Below the pieces are notes generated by a model. The model had not been told where the DNA came from. It did not search any database and worked only from the letters and a program-made list of their open reading frames with translations. Position numbers and translations under genes: made by a program. DNA of 64,000 nt from Ricinus communis (Eukaryota > Streptophyta > Magnoliopsida > Malpighiales > Euphorbiaceae), in assembly GCF_019578655.1 (NCBI RefSeq), contig NC_063262.1:9865582-9929581 (forward strand). Direction: 5' to 3'. Shown here piece by piece: positions 9,721 through 21,825 of this stretch; the stretch's first letter is position 1, and every line of letters begins with the position of its first letter.

Positions 9721-10024
9721 AGCTTAGCACATCATCACAAAAGAGTTTGTAATGACATGTGTTTGTACAACAGCTTGACACGTGTCATCACAAAAAGGAT
9801 TTTACGATGAAGAAAGTAGCTTGACACGTGTCATCAAAATAGTTTTTATGATGACATGTGTTAAAACAGCAGCTTGACATGTGTCATCATAAAAGAGTTT
9901 TATGATGACATGTATCAATATAGCTTGATATATGTCATCATAAAAGAGTTTTATGATGACATGTATTAATACTGCTTGACACATGTTATCATAAAAGAAT
10001 TTTATAATGACATGTGTTTGTACA
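9721..10024 (+). repeat. Minisatellite of six 46-53-bp palindromic units
   Basis: Units start at 9721, 9772, 9818, 9871, 9922 and 9973 (AGCTTGACACGTGTCATCA and variants). Inside most units GTCATCATAAAA is followed, after about 4 bp, by TTTTATGATGACATGT, so each unit is an imperfect inverted repeat with arms of about 18-21 bp. The core TGACACGTGTCA is itself a palindrome around the CACGTG (G-box/E-box) sequence, present intact in units 2 and 3. A 60-codon ORF across it is a by-product. Confidence 0.85.
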
Positions 10025-10376
10025 ATTGTTTTAAGGATTATTAATTCTTAAAACTATATAATAGAGTTTCTTACTCCTATTATCATTATCAACATACTTA
10101 CTATAGTAACAAGGTTATCATAGTAGAAAATCTGAAACAGGAGAAGAAGTTCTTCATCCTCAAAGATTGAATAGCTTTGCTTGAGGTTTATTGTGTGAGA
10201 TAATCTAAAGGATTTACAATTACGAATCTCTATTTGATTCTCTAATAGAAACATCATCAACAATTAAGAATCGAGTTCTGCTCTTCAAAGGTTGTAGTAT
10301 TTTTCATGTTCATAAAAGATTAGTTATTTCCTTTTTCAACTTAAATCCTCAATTACAGCTTGTAACCTTAATTTCT
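10025..10376. other. Gene-free stretch
   Basis: AT-rich, no coding signal or repeat seen. It may be part of the degenerate element that follows. Confidence 0.5.
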
Positions 10377-11811
10377 ATGAAATATGAAATATTTAATGCT
10401 TCCACTGCGCTGCTATATGTGTTTTTAATAGATGGTTGGCTGAGGAGAAATATTTTTCAATCTACATATACCGTCTCGGTTAAGGTATGTTGTTTTGTGA
10501 TTGAGGCAGAAAGTTATGAGAATATAGTTTTAGAGGAGGTGGTGCACAAATTGAACATTAAGACAGAGAAGCACCCTAAACCTTACAAGCTAGCTTGGCT
10601 TAAGAAGGGTGGTGAGGTAATAGTTTCAAAACCTGCTCTTGTTTCATTTTCTATTGGTATGAAATATAAATATGTTGTTTGGTGTGATGTGGCTATGGAT
10701 GTACGCCACTTGCTATTAGGAAGACCTTGGCAGTATAATAAAAAGGTAGTTCACAATGGGCGAGCCAATACTTACAATTTTGAGGAGTTGCTAGCTAAAA
10801 GGCATATCAGAGAAAGTATGAGCTCGTGTGTTGTATCTGCTCTCTTGACACCAAAAAAAGATAGTTCCTAGCGTATTTGTGTAGATAGCTATCAATAAAA
10901 TTATTTTCAAGTACATGTTTTCTATTTAAAAATTATTTTTAGGTACATGTTTACTAAACTATATTTAAAAAGTGGGTATTATCAAATTCGTGTTAGGCCT
11001 AGGAATGACTGGTAATCAAATTCATGAGGTATATCGTCTACATGGGTTGCTTACATCTATTATTTCTCATAAAGACACCAGGTTTCTTAGTCACTTTTGG
11101 GGCAACTTGTGGAAGATGATCAATATATAATTGAATTTTAGTAGTGCATATCATCCTCAAATGGATGGGCAAACTAAGGTTGTTAACAGGTCTCTTGGCA
11201 ATCTATTGCGTTATTTGGTTAGAGAACATGTCAAGAGTTGGGATTAGAAACTATGTTAGGCAGAGTTTGCTCATAATCATGTTGCTAACTGCAATATGGA
11301 TTTCAGTCCTTTTCAAGTGGTTTATTCAGCAGCCTAGAAGACCATTTGACTTTATAGCTTTACCAAGCAAAATAAATATTCATGGCAAAGCAGCAGATTT
11401 TGTGGATGGTTTGCAGAGTATTCGAAAGGCAGTGTATGAGAATTTGTTTTTAGCCAACTCAGTATAAGCAACATGCAAATTAGAAACACAAGCATGTGGA
11501 ATTTAAGGTGGGTGATCTTGTGTGAGAAGTTCTGACCAAGGATTGCTTCTCAGTTGAATATTATAATAAGTTGTCAGCAAAGAAGATTGGCCTTCTGGAA
11601 ATTATTGAAAAAATAAACTCCAATGCTTATCGACTTAAACTACCTAGTCTTCTTGGCACTATAGATGTGTTTAATGTGAAACATTTAGTTCCCTTCCATG
11701 GTGATTCTTCAGATGATGATGCAGCTAACAATTCGAGGATGAATCTTGTCTATCTAGGAGGGACTGATGCAAAGCAAAAAGCCTTAGAATTCTTAGAATA
11801 ATGGGATAAGA
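10377..11811 (+). mobile_element. Internally deleted Ty3/gypsy pol fragment
   Basis: The 10377-10868 frame matches the gypsy protease-to-RT region: a damaged active site (VIEAESYENIV where D-S/G-G-S is usual), then KLAWLKKGGEV, VWCDV and LLLGRPWQYNKKV, ending in the RT lead-in SALLTPKKDSS. A stop and a few RT bases follow (SGYYQIRVRPRN, about 10970-11010), and then the sequence jumps into integrase: SAYHPQMDGQT (about 11148-11180), then the integrase C terminus with KLSAKKIGLLEIIEKINSNAYRLKLP and VFNVKHLVPFHGDSSDD (11560-11720). The RT, RNase H and integrase N terminus are deleted. Stops are frequent. A dead relic. Confidence 0.85.
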
Positions 11812-12176
11812 GGCAATAAACATAAAGGTTACAACCTAATAGTTATTAGCAGTGGAGGTTATTAAACTTGATAAAGAAATCGTAAAAAATTTTAAATTTT
11901 TGTAAAGTTAACTTATGGTAAGTGTTATTTATTTTTTAAGTTTTACTTTAATTTATTAACTTTAAATGTCAAAGTTATTTTATATATCCTATAAATGCAT
12001 ATGTAAGCAAACTAGTGTATTAAGTTATTATTGAGATTAATAAAATTCTTTAAGAGATAGATTCCTCTTTATTCTCCAATTTTCGATATTCTATTGAATT
12101 AATAAATTTTAATGTCTATTTCTCTGGTATTCCTGTATGAATCACAGACTAATAGAAGGTTGAACTTTAATTTTCC
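11812..12176. other. Probable decayed LTR or 3' flank of the gypsy relic
   Basis: Non-coding. It contains TATAAATGCATATG and AATAAAATTC at the spacing of an LTR promoter and polyadenylation signal, which is where a 3' LTR would be expected after integrase, but no second copy is present to prove it. Confidence 0.4.
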
Positions 12177-13500
12177 GTGATATATTTTTTATTAAAGCTT
12201 CCGCTATATCATCTAACCATTCACCGCCGGAAATTCTTAGCAAGAATTGTGTCAGGTTTCTTTTATGATGGTGCTTGGCATTTGCCGGATTATCTGCACA
12301 TTGCTTTTCCTAGTGTTACTCGGGAAATATATGACTCTGTCTCTTCTTGTTTAGACGAGGATAAAATGGTATGGATTAGTTCAACTAAGGGGTTATTACT
12401 TGCAAAGAGGTTATCAATCTATCAGGTGTAAGGCTCCTAGTAAGGATTGATGTCGGACGTTCGATTCTTTGTTGGAGATTATTCAATAAGAAATTACCCA
12501 CTGATGAGAAGCTGCATCTATATGGCCAAGTCATGGTCTTGGCTTGTAGATTATGTGGTCATGATTTTGAATCGGATGATCACCTTTTTATTAGATGTAT
12601 TTATGCTCAGCAGCTATGGATGGCAGTAGGTGAAACTTTTCAGGTTCGTATGCCAAGTTGTTCCTTCTCCGCTTGGCTGGTTTCAAGCTCTCATAAAAAA
12701 GAAGTTTAGCTCACAGATAAAGCCTCTATTTTCTTTACAGCAATTTGCACGACTTTCTGGTGCCTTTCGTATGTTAGGAATCGAGGCCCTGACCCTGCCA
12801 ACCAAGTGAAAATCAAAAAGAAAGAAGAGAACGAAAGAGCATTCGATGATGAGGCTATTACCCTTTCCAGCTCATTACGAACCATATTTCGAGCAGTTAA
12901 GGAGTGTCAAATTTTCAAAATAGGAGCAACTTTTAATTCATAATTGAGTTGTTAATTCTCAAAAGTCTAAATATACGGTTCATGCCTAAGATATTTACTA
13001 TAAAATGGCATCCTCCACCACCATCTTGGATAAAGCTGAATTCAAATGGGGCAACTCGTGGTGCTCCGGGCACGACGGGGGTGGGAGGTTTATTCAGAAA
13101 TTGTCGAGGTGTTGTTAAGGGATGCTTTATTGTCCCTCTCTCAACAACTTATGCTTTCGTGGCTGAAATAAAGGCTGCTATATATGGTATTGATAAAGCT
13201 TACAACTTTGGTTGGAATAAGATTTGGCTTGAGAGTGATTCTACTTACGTGGTGAATTTATTTAAAGCTAAGAGCCTATATGTTCCTTGGTTCTTACTTG
13301 CAGAATGGTCTAGATGTTTAAACTAGATTTCTTTTATGGATTTTGTAGTGTCTCGTGTTTTAGAGAAGGGAACTTACCTACAAATTGTCTTGCTAGGAAG
13401 GCAGTGTTAGCTAGCTTGATTTGTTAGTGGCCTCGTGCCTTGCTTTTTCTACTAATTCTCTCCCTCTTGATGTTAATGGAAGGGAGAATTATAGATTTCT
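12177..13500 (+). mobile_element. 3' end of an L1-type LINE retrotransposon (decayed)
   Basis: Three parts in order. 12200-12430: a conserved plant LINE stretch (FFYDGAWHLPDYL, then VWISSTKGLLLAKR). About 12470-12650, in changing frames: a reverse-transcriptase zinc-binding motif, KKLPTDEKLHLYG, then CRLCGHDFESDDHLF and C-X5-QQLW, i.e. the C-x2-C-x7-H-x4-C pattern of zf-RVT. 12994-13321: an RNase H of the plant LINE type (WIKLNSNGATRG, then IWLESDSTYVV) holding the catalytic Asp of ESDS. Several stops occur, including one at 13321-13323 within RNase H. The 3' untranslated T-rich tail runs to about 13640. A 5' truncated, dead copy as is usual for LINEs. Confidence 0.8.
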
Positions 13501-13822
13501 TTAGTCCTTTCTCTCTTTTTTTCTTTTGTATTTTCTTTGGTATTAATATTATTTTTAGCAAGCTTTGTGGTATGGTGCTAAGAAGGTGCCGTGCATCTCT
13601 GAAGTTCTTGCTAAGTCCTTATTAACAAAAAAACTTATTAAGATTACAATTTATTTCTTAAATGTAAATAATCTTTTTTCTTATATATAAAGAAAAAATT
13701 ATAGCTTTAGTACTTCATGTTTGGAAATATACTCACTTTAGTACTTCATATTTGTTCAATTTAATCAAATAATTATATGCTTCTATGCTCTATTTGATGG
13801 CCCTTAGGAATGTCCATCAGGC

Positions 13823-13860
<38 letters not shown>

Positions 13861-15918
13861 TGCGACTCGTACCAGGCACTTCTTTTCTCTGCTGACAAAT
13901 TATATACTTCGAAGATTATTATTCCTGTACGCATGTCAAGCTTTTTCTTCTTCTTTTTTTTTTTTTTTCAATATTTTGCTATATATAATATTTATTTATT
14001 TCCTCCATTTTATTTTATCTGTTATCTAAAATTTGTTTTTTTTCTCCAGATTTTATTGTTTAAAAAAAAAAATTAATCATTTTCTGCTTGTGCTAGTACC
14101 TTAATCTAAGTCAACTACCTAAGATGAATGATATGATAGTAATGTTGGCCAAATTTGGACCCACAATCTTATTTTAAAAAGATTATCCCATTTTATTAAT
14201 AGGTACAAACTGATGCCTTAGTTGTAATGCTAATTATACTATACCAAATAAAATTCTCATATTCTGATAATCTTAATAGGAACACGTTTTAATTCATTAA
14301 GAAAAGATCAAACTCTTTATATATATTCAGACAGTAAGAGAACTAATCAATCTATATATCCAGTCTTACAAGGCATGAATGACATAGAACAAAACTTATT
14401 ACCAGAATAATTGAATTTTGCCATGGCAAAAGAAATGAAATTTGTTACTATAACATAAATTGAACTTTTTTAATAAAGACTTAAATTTTTTTAATACTAA
14501 AATTACGAGAGAAAAACTTACATTTCAGTTATAACATAAATTGAACTTCATTACCTTAAATTGATTCTTATATGAAATAAAATAAAATCGATCACATGAA
14601 AAAATAAATGTCATAATTAAAAATGAAAGAAAAATGAAAAAGTATTAAAAAAAAAATAAACGTAAATATTTAAATTCCATTTGGAGTTGCATGGAGTTGA
14701 AAAGGAAAAAATATTTAAATTGTGTTTGGTTGAAATCTATTAAATTTATAAAATTTATTTGTAAATCTAAAATTTATATACTTTGAATAAAACAAAAGTT
14801 CTATATAATTAAATTTATGTAGAATTGACTATAGCTAAATTAAATTCTAATAAAATAAGTATAATTTTTAAATGAATTCTATGTTAGTAAGTCAATATAT
14901 TTTATAATACAAAAAAATCTTTTTCAATTTAATCATTTCTATTTTGCTTTATTTTTTATATTTTCTTTTTAAATAAAATAAATTATTTTATAAATTTCTA
15001 TCAAATATAACTGCATCTTAAAGCATAATAAATGCATCTTAAAGCTTCCTTGTAGCCTCAGGGCTCACATTTCATTTTATAGAAAGAAATAATGGCTACT
15101 AAATGATTAAAAAATGACTAAAATAAGATAAGATAATACCATAATTTTTCTAGAGGAAATTGTATCATTTATTTAATTTCTAGAAATAATTATAAATACA
15201 TTCTTATATTTTAACTTTTTAAAATTACCCACTATTGTTTTTAAAAGTACTTATTTCACATTTTTACTTTTGTTGGGTTTTAAATAATGACGTCAAGTAC
15301 TATTGTGACTTGCTCAAAAATTTATTGGGGCATGGAATTCATTTTCGACGTCGAATTTGACGAAAGAAGCCGGCAGATGGCTGAACGGATGATGGCAACG
15401 AGAGAGGAATAAGGCCTAAATCCTTATGTTGCCAATTTGTCAAATTTAGGCCATTTCCGATAAAACAAAAAATAGAAGACTAAGGTGACTGGAGGAGGAA
15501 GAAAAGAAGAGAGAGAAACAATGACATGATAGAGAAAATCATAAAGAGAAAAAGAGAGTTGTATACAAAGATTAAAATGGATTTTATATATAAAATAAAA
15601 ATTAGTACATATATCTTAGTAAATATATATTATTTTTGGGACAACACTTAATATATACATTACCTTTGAGGCATGTGCTAGGTGGTTGCCTTTCGGGGGC
15701 ATATCTGTCTGTGCGTGTATGATTAGGATTGCACTTTAGGATTTACACAGGTGAGACGTCTAAGCATCCAAATTTGCTAGGAATCAGTAGGATACATCTA
15801 TTAGTTTATATTGGTTTCTATTGAACTATTTATTTTTTTATATTTTTCTTGATTTTATATTAGACTTTAAATTATTATCGATATCTTTTCTTATTGATTC
15901 GAGATATGGATATTATTG
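13501..15918. other. AT-rich intergenic stretch up to the Athila element
   Basis: No gene. It contains a (TA)n microsatellite at 13826-13859 and several poly-T tracts (around 13953-13968). The patch 15290-15440 is less AT-rich (GACGTC, CCGGCAG) but has no ORF. The 5 bp just before the Athila LTR, TATTG (15914-15918), act as its target-site duplication. Confidence 0.6.
13826..13859. repeat. (TA)n microsatellite
   Basis: An uninterrupted TA dinucleotide run of 17 units. Confidence 0.95.
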
Positions 15919-16981
15919 TGATTTGCATCATACTACTTATGTTTTCATGCCCAATTGTTTACATTCTTGTGCATGATTATCTCGTTTTATGCTAGAATCA
16001 TTTGTCTTTTGTTTCCTTTCACGTTTCAAATCATTTTCGAAGGACACTATCAACAATCCAGGGAAATACGCGTGATTACGGACCATAATCCATCAAATTG
16101 GACGAGGACTAGCACCCCGAGGGTTGAGCACGGCCTGGACTCTGGCCGTGCTGAATTGCCAACTAGCTGCCCTCCAAGAGTGCCTTTTGGCATGGTTTTC
16201 GTAGCCACCACGGCCAGTGGTGGCTCAGCACCGGCTTGGGCAAGGCTTGGAAGAGGTCAACACAACGGAATCCTAGGTTCAAGACGGCCCGGACTCACTT
16301 CTGCGGCCGACCAAAGAAGCTTGACCACGGTGTCAAGAGACTATATAACCAAAATTCGATTGGGGAATGGTGGCTTGATTTTTCTGACCTAATTCCAATA
16401 CACACACTAAATTCACTTATTTTCTAGACCTCCATTGTCGACTTTGGGAGATCAAATTCATCAATTGAAGGAGGATTACACTTGTTTCAACATCGATTTA
16501 AAGATCAAAATAAGATTTGGGAGCATTCAAGAGGCAACTTAGGGTTTGATATTTTGAATTGGCAAATTAGGGTTTCTCATCCAACTTGAAAGAGAAGGGT
16601 GTACATGCCTTCAATTTTCTTTTCCTTATTTGTTCCTTACTTTGCTTTAACTGTGAACATGAGTAGTTAGATCTTTCGAACCCATTGAGGTCTTTATTGT
16701 TGATGGATTGTGCTTAGTTATTATATTTGTATTTGCCATTCTTGTAATCTTCTTGCTATTCAGTAATAAAGTTTGATTCAATTAATTTGAGACGTTGAAT
16801 TAATTGTCTTTTGGATTGTTTCTTGACATTGAGAAATGCTTGTTACAATTGGAATTTGAATAGTAAGAACTGGTAGTTAACACTTAGAGATAAGGTTAAT
16901 TTACTCACCGGATTAAGAATTAACAACTCTTAATAGATCTAAGTCACGCTTAATGCTAATCTGTAATAATCTGATAGGAAG
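15919..16981 (+). repeat. Athila 5' LTR, truncated at its 3' end
   Basis: It begins TGATTTGCATCATACTAC and runs parallel to the 3' LTR up to CTGATAGGAAG, where the 3' copy goes on for about 380 bp more and this copy switches to pol. It contains an inverted repeat AGCACGGCC (16127-16135) / GGCCGTGCT (16144-16152). A 145-codon ORF within it is not a gene; it is also found, shortened, in the 3' LTR. Confidence 0.85.
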
Positions 16982-18480
16982 TTCTAAAGAAGTACAAGAA
17001 GGCCTTTGCCTTCAAGATAGCTGACATCCCAGGCATAAATCCAAGTTTTTGCTCTCATAAGATCTTGTTCGAAGATAGTTTTAAGCCAGTTGTTCAGCCT
17101 CAGAGATGACTTAACCCGAACATGAAAGAAATGGTGAAGAATGAGGTAATTAAACTTCTTAATGCAGGTTTGATATATCCCATTTCTAACAGTTCATAGG
17201 TGAGTCCTGTGCAGGTTGTGCCTAAGAAAGGAGGCATGATGGTGGTAAGGAATGAGAAGGATGAGTTGATCCCGACTCGGATGGTAACAGGCTTCCGAGT
17301 TTGCATTGATTATAGGAGGCTTAATGATGCAACTCGAAAGGATCATTTCCATCTTCCTTTCATTGATCAGATGATTGAGCGTTTGGCAGGTCACGTGTTT
17401 TATTATTTTCTTCATAGTTTTTCAGGTTACTTCCAGATTCCTATTGCACATGAGGACCAAGAGAAGACTACTTTCACCTGCCCCTATGGGACGTTTGCTT
17501 ATAGACGAATAGATTCGGACTGTGTAATGCACCGGCTACATTTCAACGGTGCATGATGGTTATTTTTGAGGACATGATTGAGGAGTCTATGGAGGTATTT
17601 ATGGATGACTTCTCTGTTTTTTGTGATTCTTTCTATCTTTGTTTGACAAATCTTGAGCGCATGTTAGCTAAGTGTATTGAGGCTAACTTGGTATTGAACT
17701 GGGAAAAATGTCATTTTATGGTGAGAGAGGGGATTATGTTAGGGCATAAGATCTCTTAGGCTAGGATAGAGGTGGACAGAGCTAAGATAGAGGTTATATC
17801 TAAGCTACCTCCTCCTAGTTCTTTTAAGGCAGTTAGGAGTTTTCTAGGCCATGCAGGGTTTTATAGGAGATTTATTAGAGATTTCTCTAAGATTGCTAGG
17901 CCTCTTACTCAGTTGTTAGTTAAGGATGTACATTTTATTTTTTATGATACATGCTTGGCTACTTTTGAGTTACTTAAGAAATTTATGACTACAGCCCCAA
18001 TCATGGTTTCACCTGATTGAGGGCTGCCTTTTGAGCTAATATGTGATGCTAGTGATTATGCAGTTGGAGTTGTGCTTGGACAAAGGATTGAAAAGAAGTT
18101 CCAACCCATTTATTATGCTAGCAAGACTTTGACAGGAGCCCAGGAGCACTACACCACCATAGAGAAGGAGTTGTTGGCTGTTGTTTATGCTTTCGACAAG
18201 TTTAGATCATACCTCGTTCTCTCCAAGACCATTATCTTCACGGACCACTCGGCATTAAGGCATTTATTCTTGAAAAATGATGCGAAAGCGAGATTAATTC
18301 GGTGGATTCTTTTGTTGTAGGAATTTGATGTCAAGATCAAGGATAAGAAAGGCGCGGAAAATCTAGCAGCGGACCATTTATCGAGATTGGAGAATCCTCA
18401 CTTGGATGCACTTGATGAGATTGCCATAGACGATCGATTTCCAAAGGAGCATTTATATGTCACTCAGGTATACACTAATA
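16982..18480 (+). pseudogene. Athila RT and RNase H
   Basis: The coding similarity begins right at the deletion junction. Motifs in order: VSPVQVVPKKGGMMVV (17201-17248), VCIDYRRLNDATRKDHF (about 17302-17352), PFIDQMIERLAGHVFYYFL, GTFAYRR (about 17490-17510), then a 2-base loss that breaks the frame, then VFMDDFSVF (FMDD at 17598-17609, the Athila form of YxDD), and FLGHAGFYRRFI (about 17840-17875). RNase H follows with LICDASDYAVG (a stop just before, at 18018-18020) and FTDHSALRHLF (about 18238-18270), ending AADHLSRLENP (about 18370-18400). Stops at 17101-ish, 17199, 17757 and 18318 complete the inactivation. Confidence 0.88.
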
Positions 18481-18536
18481 CTCCCTAATTTTCAGATTAT
18501 GTTAACTATTTAGTTGTTAGGGTTCTACCAAAGGAT

Positions 18537-19775
18537 ATGACTTATCAGCAAAAGAAGAAATTCTTTGCTGATTTGAAATACTACATTTGGGAAGATCCTT
18601 TTATGTTTAGAGTGTGTGCAGATCAGGTGATTCGTCGTTGTGTTTATAGCGAAAAGACCCTCCAAATATTGAGGCACTGCCATGAGGAACCCACTGGAGG
18701 TCATCAAGCTGCAAACCATACAGTGAGGAAGGTGCTAGAGGCAGGATTCTATTGGCCTATGCTCTTCCAAGACGCACAAGAATTCGTTCAGGTTTGTAAT
18801 GCTTGTCAACGCGCAGGTAATATCTCTTCTCGTGATGAGATGCCCCAAACTAGTGTGCAAGTTGTTGAGATTTTTGATGTTTACGGCATCGACTTCATGG
18901 GACCCTTTCCCTCTTCATATTGTAATAAGTATATTCTAGTTGTCGTTGAATACTTCTCTAAGTGGCCTGAAGCTCAGGCTGTGGCCACTGGTGATGCTAG
19001 GGTTGTTTGCAGATTCCTTAAGCGATTGTTTGCTAGATTTGGCACACCTAGGGTGCTTATTAGTAATAGAGGAGCACACTTCTGCAATGCCCAATTAAAG
19101 AAGGTACTTAAGCGGTATGAGGTTACTCAGCGGTTCTCTACTCCCTATCACCCCCAGACTAGTGGGCAGGTTGAGGTAACTAATAGGGGTATTAAGCGTA
19201 TTTTAGAAAGAACCGTTAGTACTAGTAGGAAAGATTGGGCTCTTAAGTTGGATGATGCATTGTAGGCGTTTAGGACTACTTTTAGGACATCTATAGGTTT
19301 TACGCCATATGACCTTATTTATGGAAAGTCATGTCATTTGCTTGTTCAGTTAGAGCATAGGGCACTTTGGGGCCTTAGGACTTGTAACTTTGATATTGAT
19401 TCTGTAGGTAAGGAGCGACAGTGGCAGTTGAGTGAGCTAGATGAGTGGCGCCAGCAGGCGTATGAAAACTCGTTAACTTATAAAGCAAGGACGAAGAAGT
19501 GGCATGATCAAAGGATTCGTGGACATAAGGAGTTTTAAGTCAGGGATCAAGTGTTACTATACAACTCTCACCTTCATTTGTTTCCTGGAAAGCTGCAGAG
19601 TCGGTGGTATGGACCATTTCAGGTCAGACAGGTCTTTCCATATGGAGTGATGGAGTTGCATCATTCCGAGAAGGGAGATTTCAAAGTGAATGGCCATCGG
19701 TTGAAGCTTTACCATTGTAACTCGTTGGATGGTGAGCAACGAGTTGACTTGACTTTATATGCACAGGAGGGTTGA
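18537..19775 (+). pseudogene. Athila integrase
   Basis: An open run of 242 codons (18537-19262) and two shorter ones. The zinc-binding HHCC module is visible (HCHEEPTGGHQAANH, then VCNACQRAG). The catalytic core has the first Asp in VYGIDFMGPF and the Glu in HPQTSGQVEV. The second catalytic position reads LISNRGAHF where plant gypsy integrases have Asp-x-Gly: an Asp-to-Asn change. Stops at 19263-19265 and 19536-19538 split it. The C-terminal domain is still readable (RWYGPFQVRQVFPYG, VNGHRLKLYH). The last 190 bp belong to the tandem duplication described at 19586. Confidence 0.88.
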
Positions 19776-21359
19776 CCCAGATGAGTCAAGCTTAGGACTC
19801 AGCAAAAATAAGCACTTTTGTACATTCAACTTTGGTTATATTTTCATGTTTTTGATAGTTCTTGTTATTTCGTTATTTTCTTTTGACTTCATTCATTTTA
19901 GTTTGCTCGATAGTAGTTAGAACACTTAGTAATTCAAGGTAGTTGTATGAATTTAGGTTTTTAACTTAAGTCGGACTTTTACAGTCGGTGAGGATGAACT
20001 TTTTCGTTTGACCATATTTCCTTAATTTATGGCCTAAACATGTGCATATATGTGTCAATTGTAGGTAGGGAGTTCGAATGACCCGAGATGGCAAAGGAAA
20101 GGCCGGAAACCTCCCCTTTCACCATGGTTTCTATGGGCATCACGGGCTACAACACCAGGCCGTGCTGTGATGAAAGACACATGAAAACTTGGGGGATATC
20201 AACTATTCATCACAACTTCCGAAGGCATCACGAGCGGCAACACCAGGCCATGCTGGTCAGCACGACCGTGCCCCCGCCCGTGTCAATTGGTGCACCATTG
20301 AAGCATAAGGGCTTAGCACGGGCCGAGTCCTGGCCGTGCCGATCAACACGGCCTTGCCCTCGCCCGTGTTGACCCCCGTGCCTATACAAAGGAAGGTTTC
20401 CAAAAAAAATTTGCTACCCTCATTTTTAAGCTCCAAGGTGTTGTTTTCTTCCATTTCTCTTGGAAAGCTGCAGAGTCGGTAGTCTGGACCATTTCAGGTC
20501 AGACAGGTCTTTCCATATGGAGTGATGGAGTTGTATCATCCCGAGAAGGGAGATTTCAAAGTGAATGGCCATCGGTTGAAGCTTTACCATTGTAACTTGT
20601 TGGATGGTGAGCAACGAGTTGACCTGACTTTATATGCACATGAGGGTTGATCCGGATGAGTTAAGCTTAGGACTCAGCAAAAATAAGCACTTTTGTACAT
20701 TCGACTTTGGTTATATTTTCATGTTTTTGTTAGTTCTTGTTATTTCGTTATTTTCTTTTGACTTCATTCATTTTAGTTTGCTCGATAGTAGTTAGAACAC
20801 TTAGTAATTCAAGGTAGTTGTATGAATTTAGGTTTTTAACTTAAGTCAGACTTTTGCAATCAGTGAGGATGAACTTTTCCGTTTGACCATATTTCCTTAG
20901 TTTATGGCCTAAACATGTGCATATATGTGTCAATTGTAGGTAGGGAGTTCGAATGACCTGAGATGGCAAAGGAAAGGCCGGAAACCTCCCTTTTCACCAT
21001 GGTTTTTATGGCCATCACGGGCTACAACACCAGGCCGTGCCCATCAGCACAGCCTAAGTCAAGCCCGTGATGAAAGACACATGAAGACTTGGGGGATTTC
21101 AGCTGTTCATCACCGCTTCCGAAGGCATCACGAGCGGCAACACCAAGCCATGCTGGTCAGCACGGCCGTGCCCCCGCCTGTGCCAATTGGTGCACCATTG
21201 AAGCATAAGGGCTTAGCACGGACCGGGTCCTGGCCGTACTGATCAGCACGGCCTTCCCCTCGCCCGTGTTGACCCCGTGCCTATACAAAGGGAGGCTTCC
21301 AAAAAAATTCTGCTACCCTCTTTTCTAAGCTCCAAGGTGTTGTATTCTTCCATTTCTCT
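19586..21359 (+). repeat. Tandem duplication of about 0.9 kb inside Athila
   Basis: Copy A is 19586-20460, copy B 20461-21359. Both start TGGAAAGCTGCAGAGTCGG and end CTTCCATTTCTCT. Each holds the last 190 bp of the integrase frame and the following untranslated spacer with GC-rich words. The copies differ by scattered substitutions, and copy A lacks about 29 bp that copy B has near 21040-21070. The integrase fragment in copy B (20461-20650) is therefore a truncated second C terminus, not a gene. Confidence 0.92.
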
Positions 21360-21825
21360 CATCCTTCTTACCTTTCTCGGCAATTCCAAGTAAGTCTCTT
21401 CAATTTTTGCTTTTATTTATTTTTAATTTAGTTTTTCTTTTATGCATATACTTTATTTAGGACGTGCTAGTATGTTTTGGTAGTTTTACGTCTCAGTTAG
21501 ATTTAATTTACATTAGTTGTTATGTTTGCTGTAAAGTCGATTATGAATTTTCATAAGTATGGGGTTTGGCAGAAATAAAGTTTGTCTATGGCACTCTGTT
21601 ATGAATAATTGCTAGAAATAAAGTTGCGTTAGTTGGTGCACGATAAAGTAGGTTGGAATGTATCGGTTAATTAGTTTATGCAGGAGATTGAGGCTTTAGT
21701 CTTTTGTTAAGTCTAAAGTTTTTTGTTAATTGAATCATAGCCATTATGCTGTTTAATTTTCGGTAGGATTTCTGATTAACTTGATTTCTTGTACGAATAA
21801 CTAATGATTCATTGCATCAGGTAAT
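19780..21825. other. Athila spacer between integrase and the env-like frame
   Basis: Non-coding. GC-rich blocks at 20080-20390 and 20960-21290 are packed with forms of GCACGGCCGTGC (a perfect 12-bp palindrome at 21160-21171). From 21360 to 21825 it is ordinary T-rich leader; a T-rich tract ending TTGCATCAG (21812-21820) before the ATG at 21826 looks like a 3' splice site. Confidence 0.6.

Noticed and set aside
9802..9984. 60-codon minus-strand repeat protein
   Set aside because: By-product of the palindromic minisatellite.
9721..10024. CRISPR-like array
   Set aside because: Units are directly adjacent tandem repeats with no unique spacers, and the DNA is plant nuclear.
13810..14076. 88-codon ORF starting at the TA microsatellite
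   Set aside because: It is made of TA and T-run codons and has no coding look.
15955..16392. 145-codon ORF in the Athila LTR
   Set aside because: It is a non-coding LTR; a shortened version occurs in the 3' LTR at 25944.
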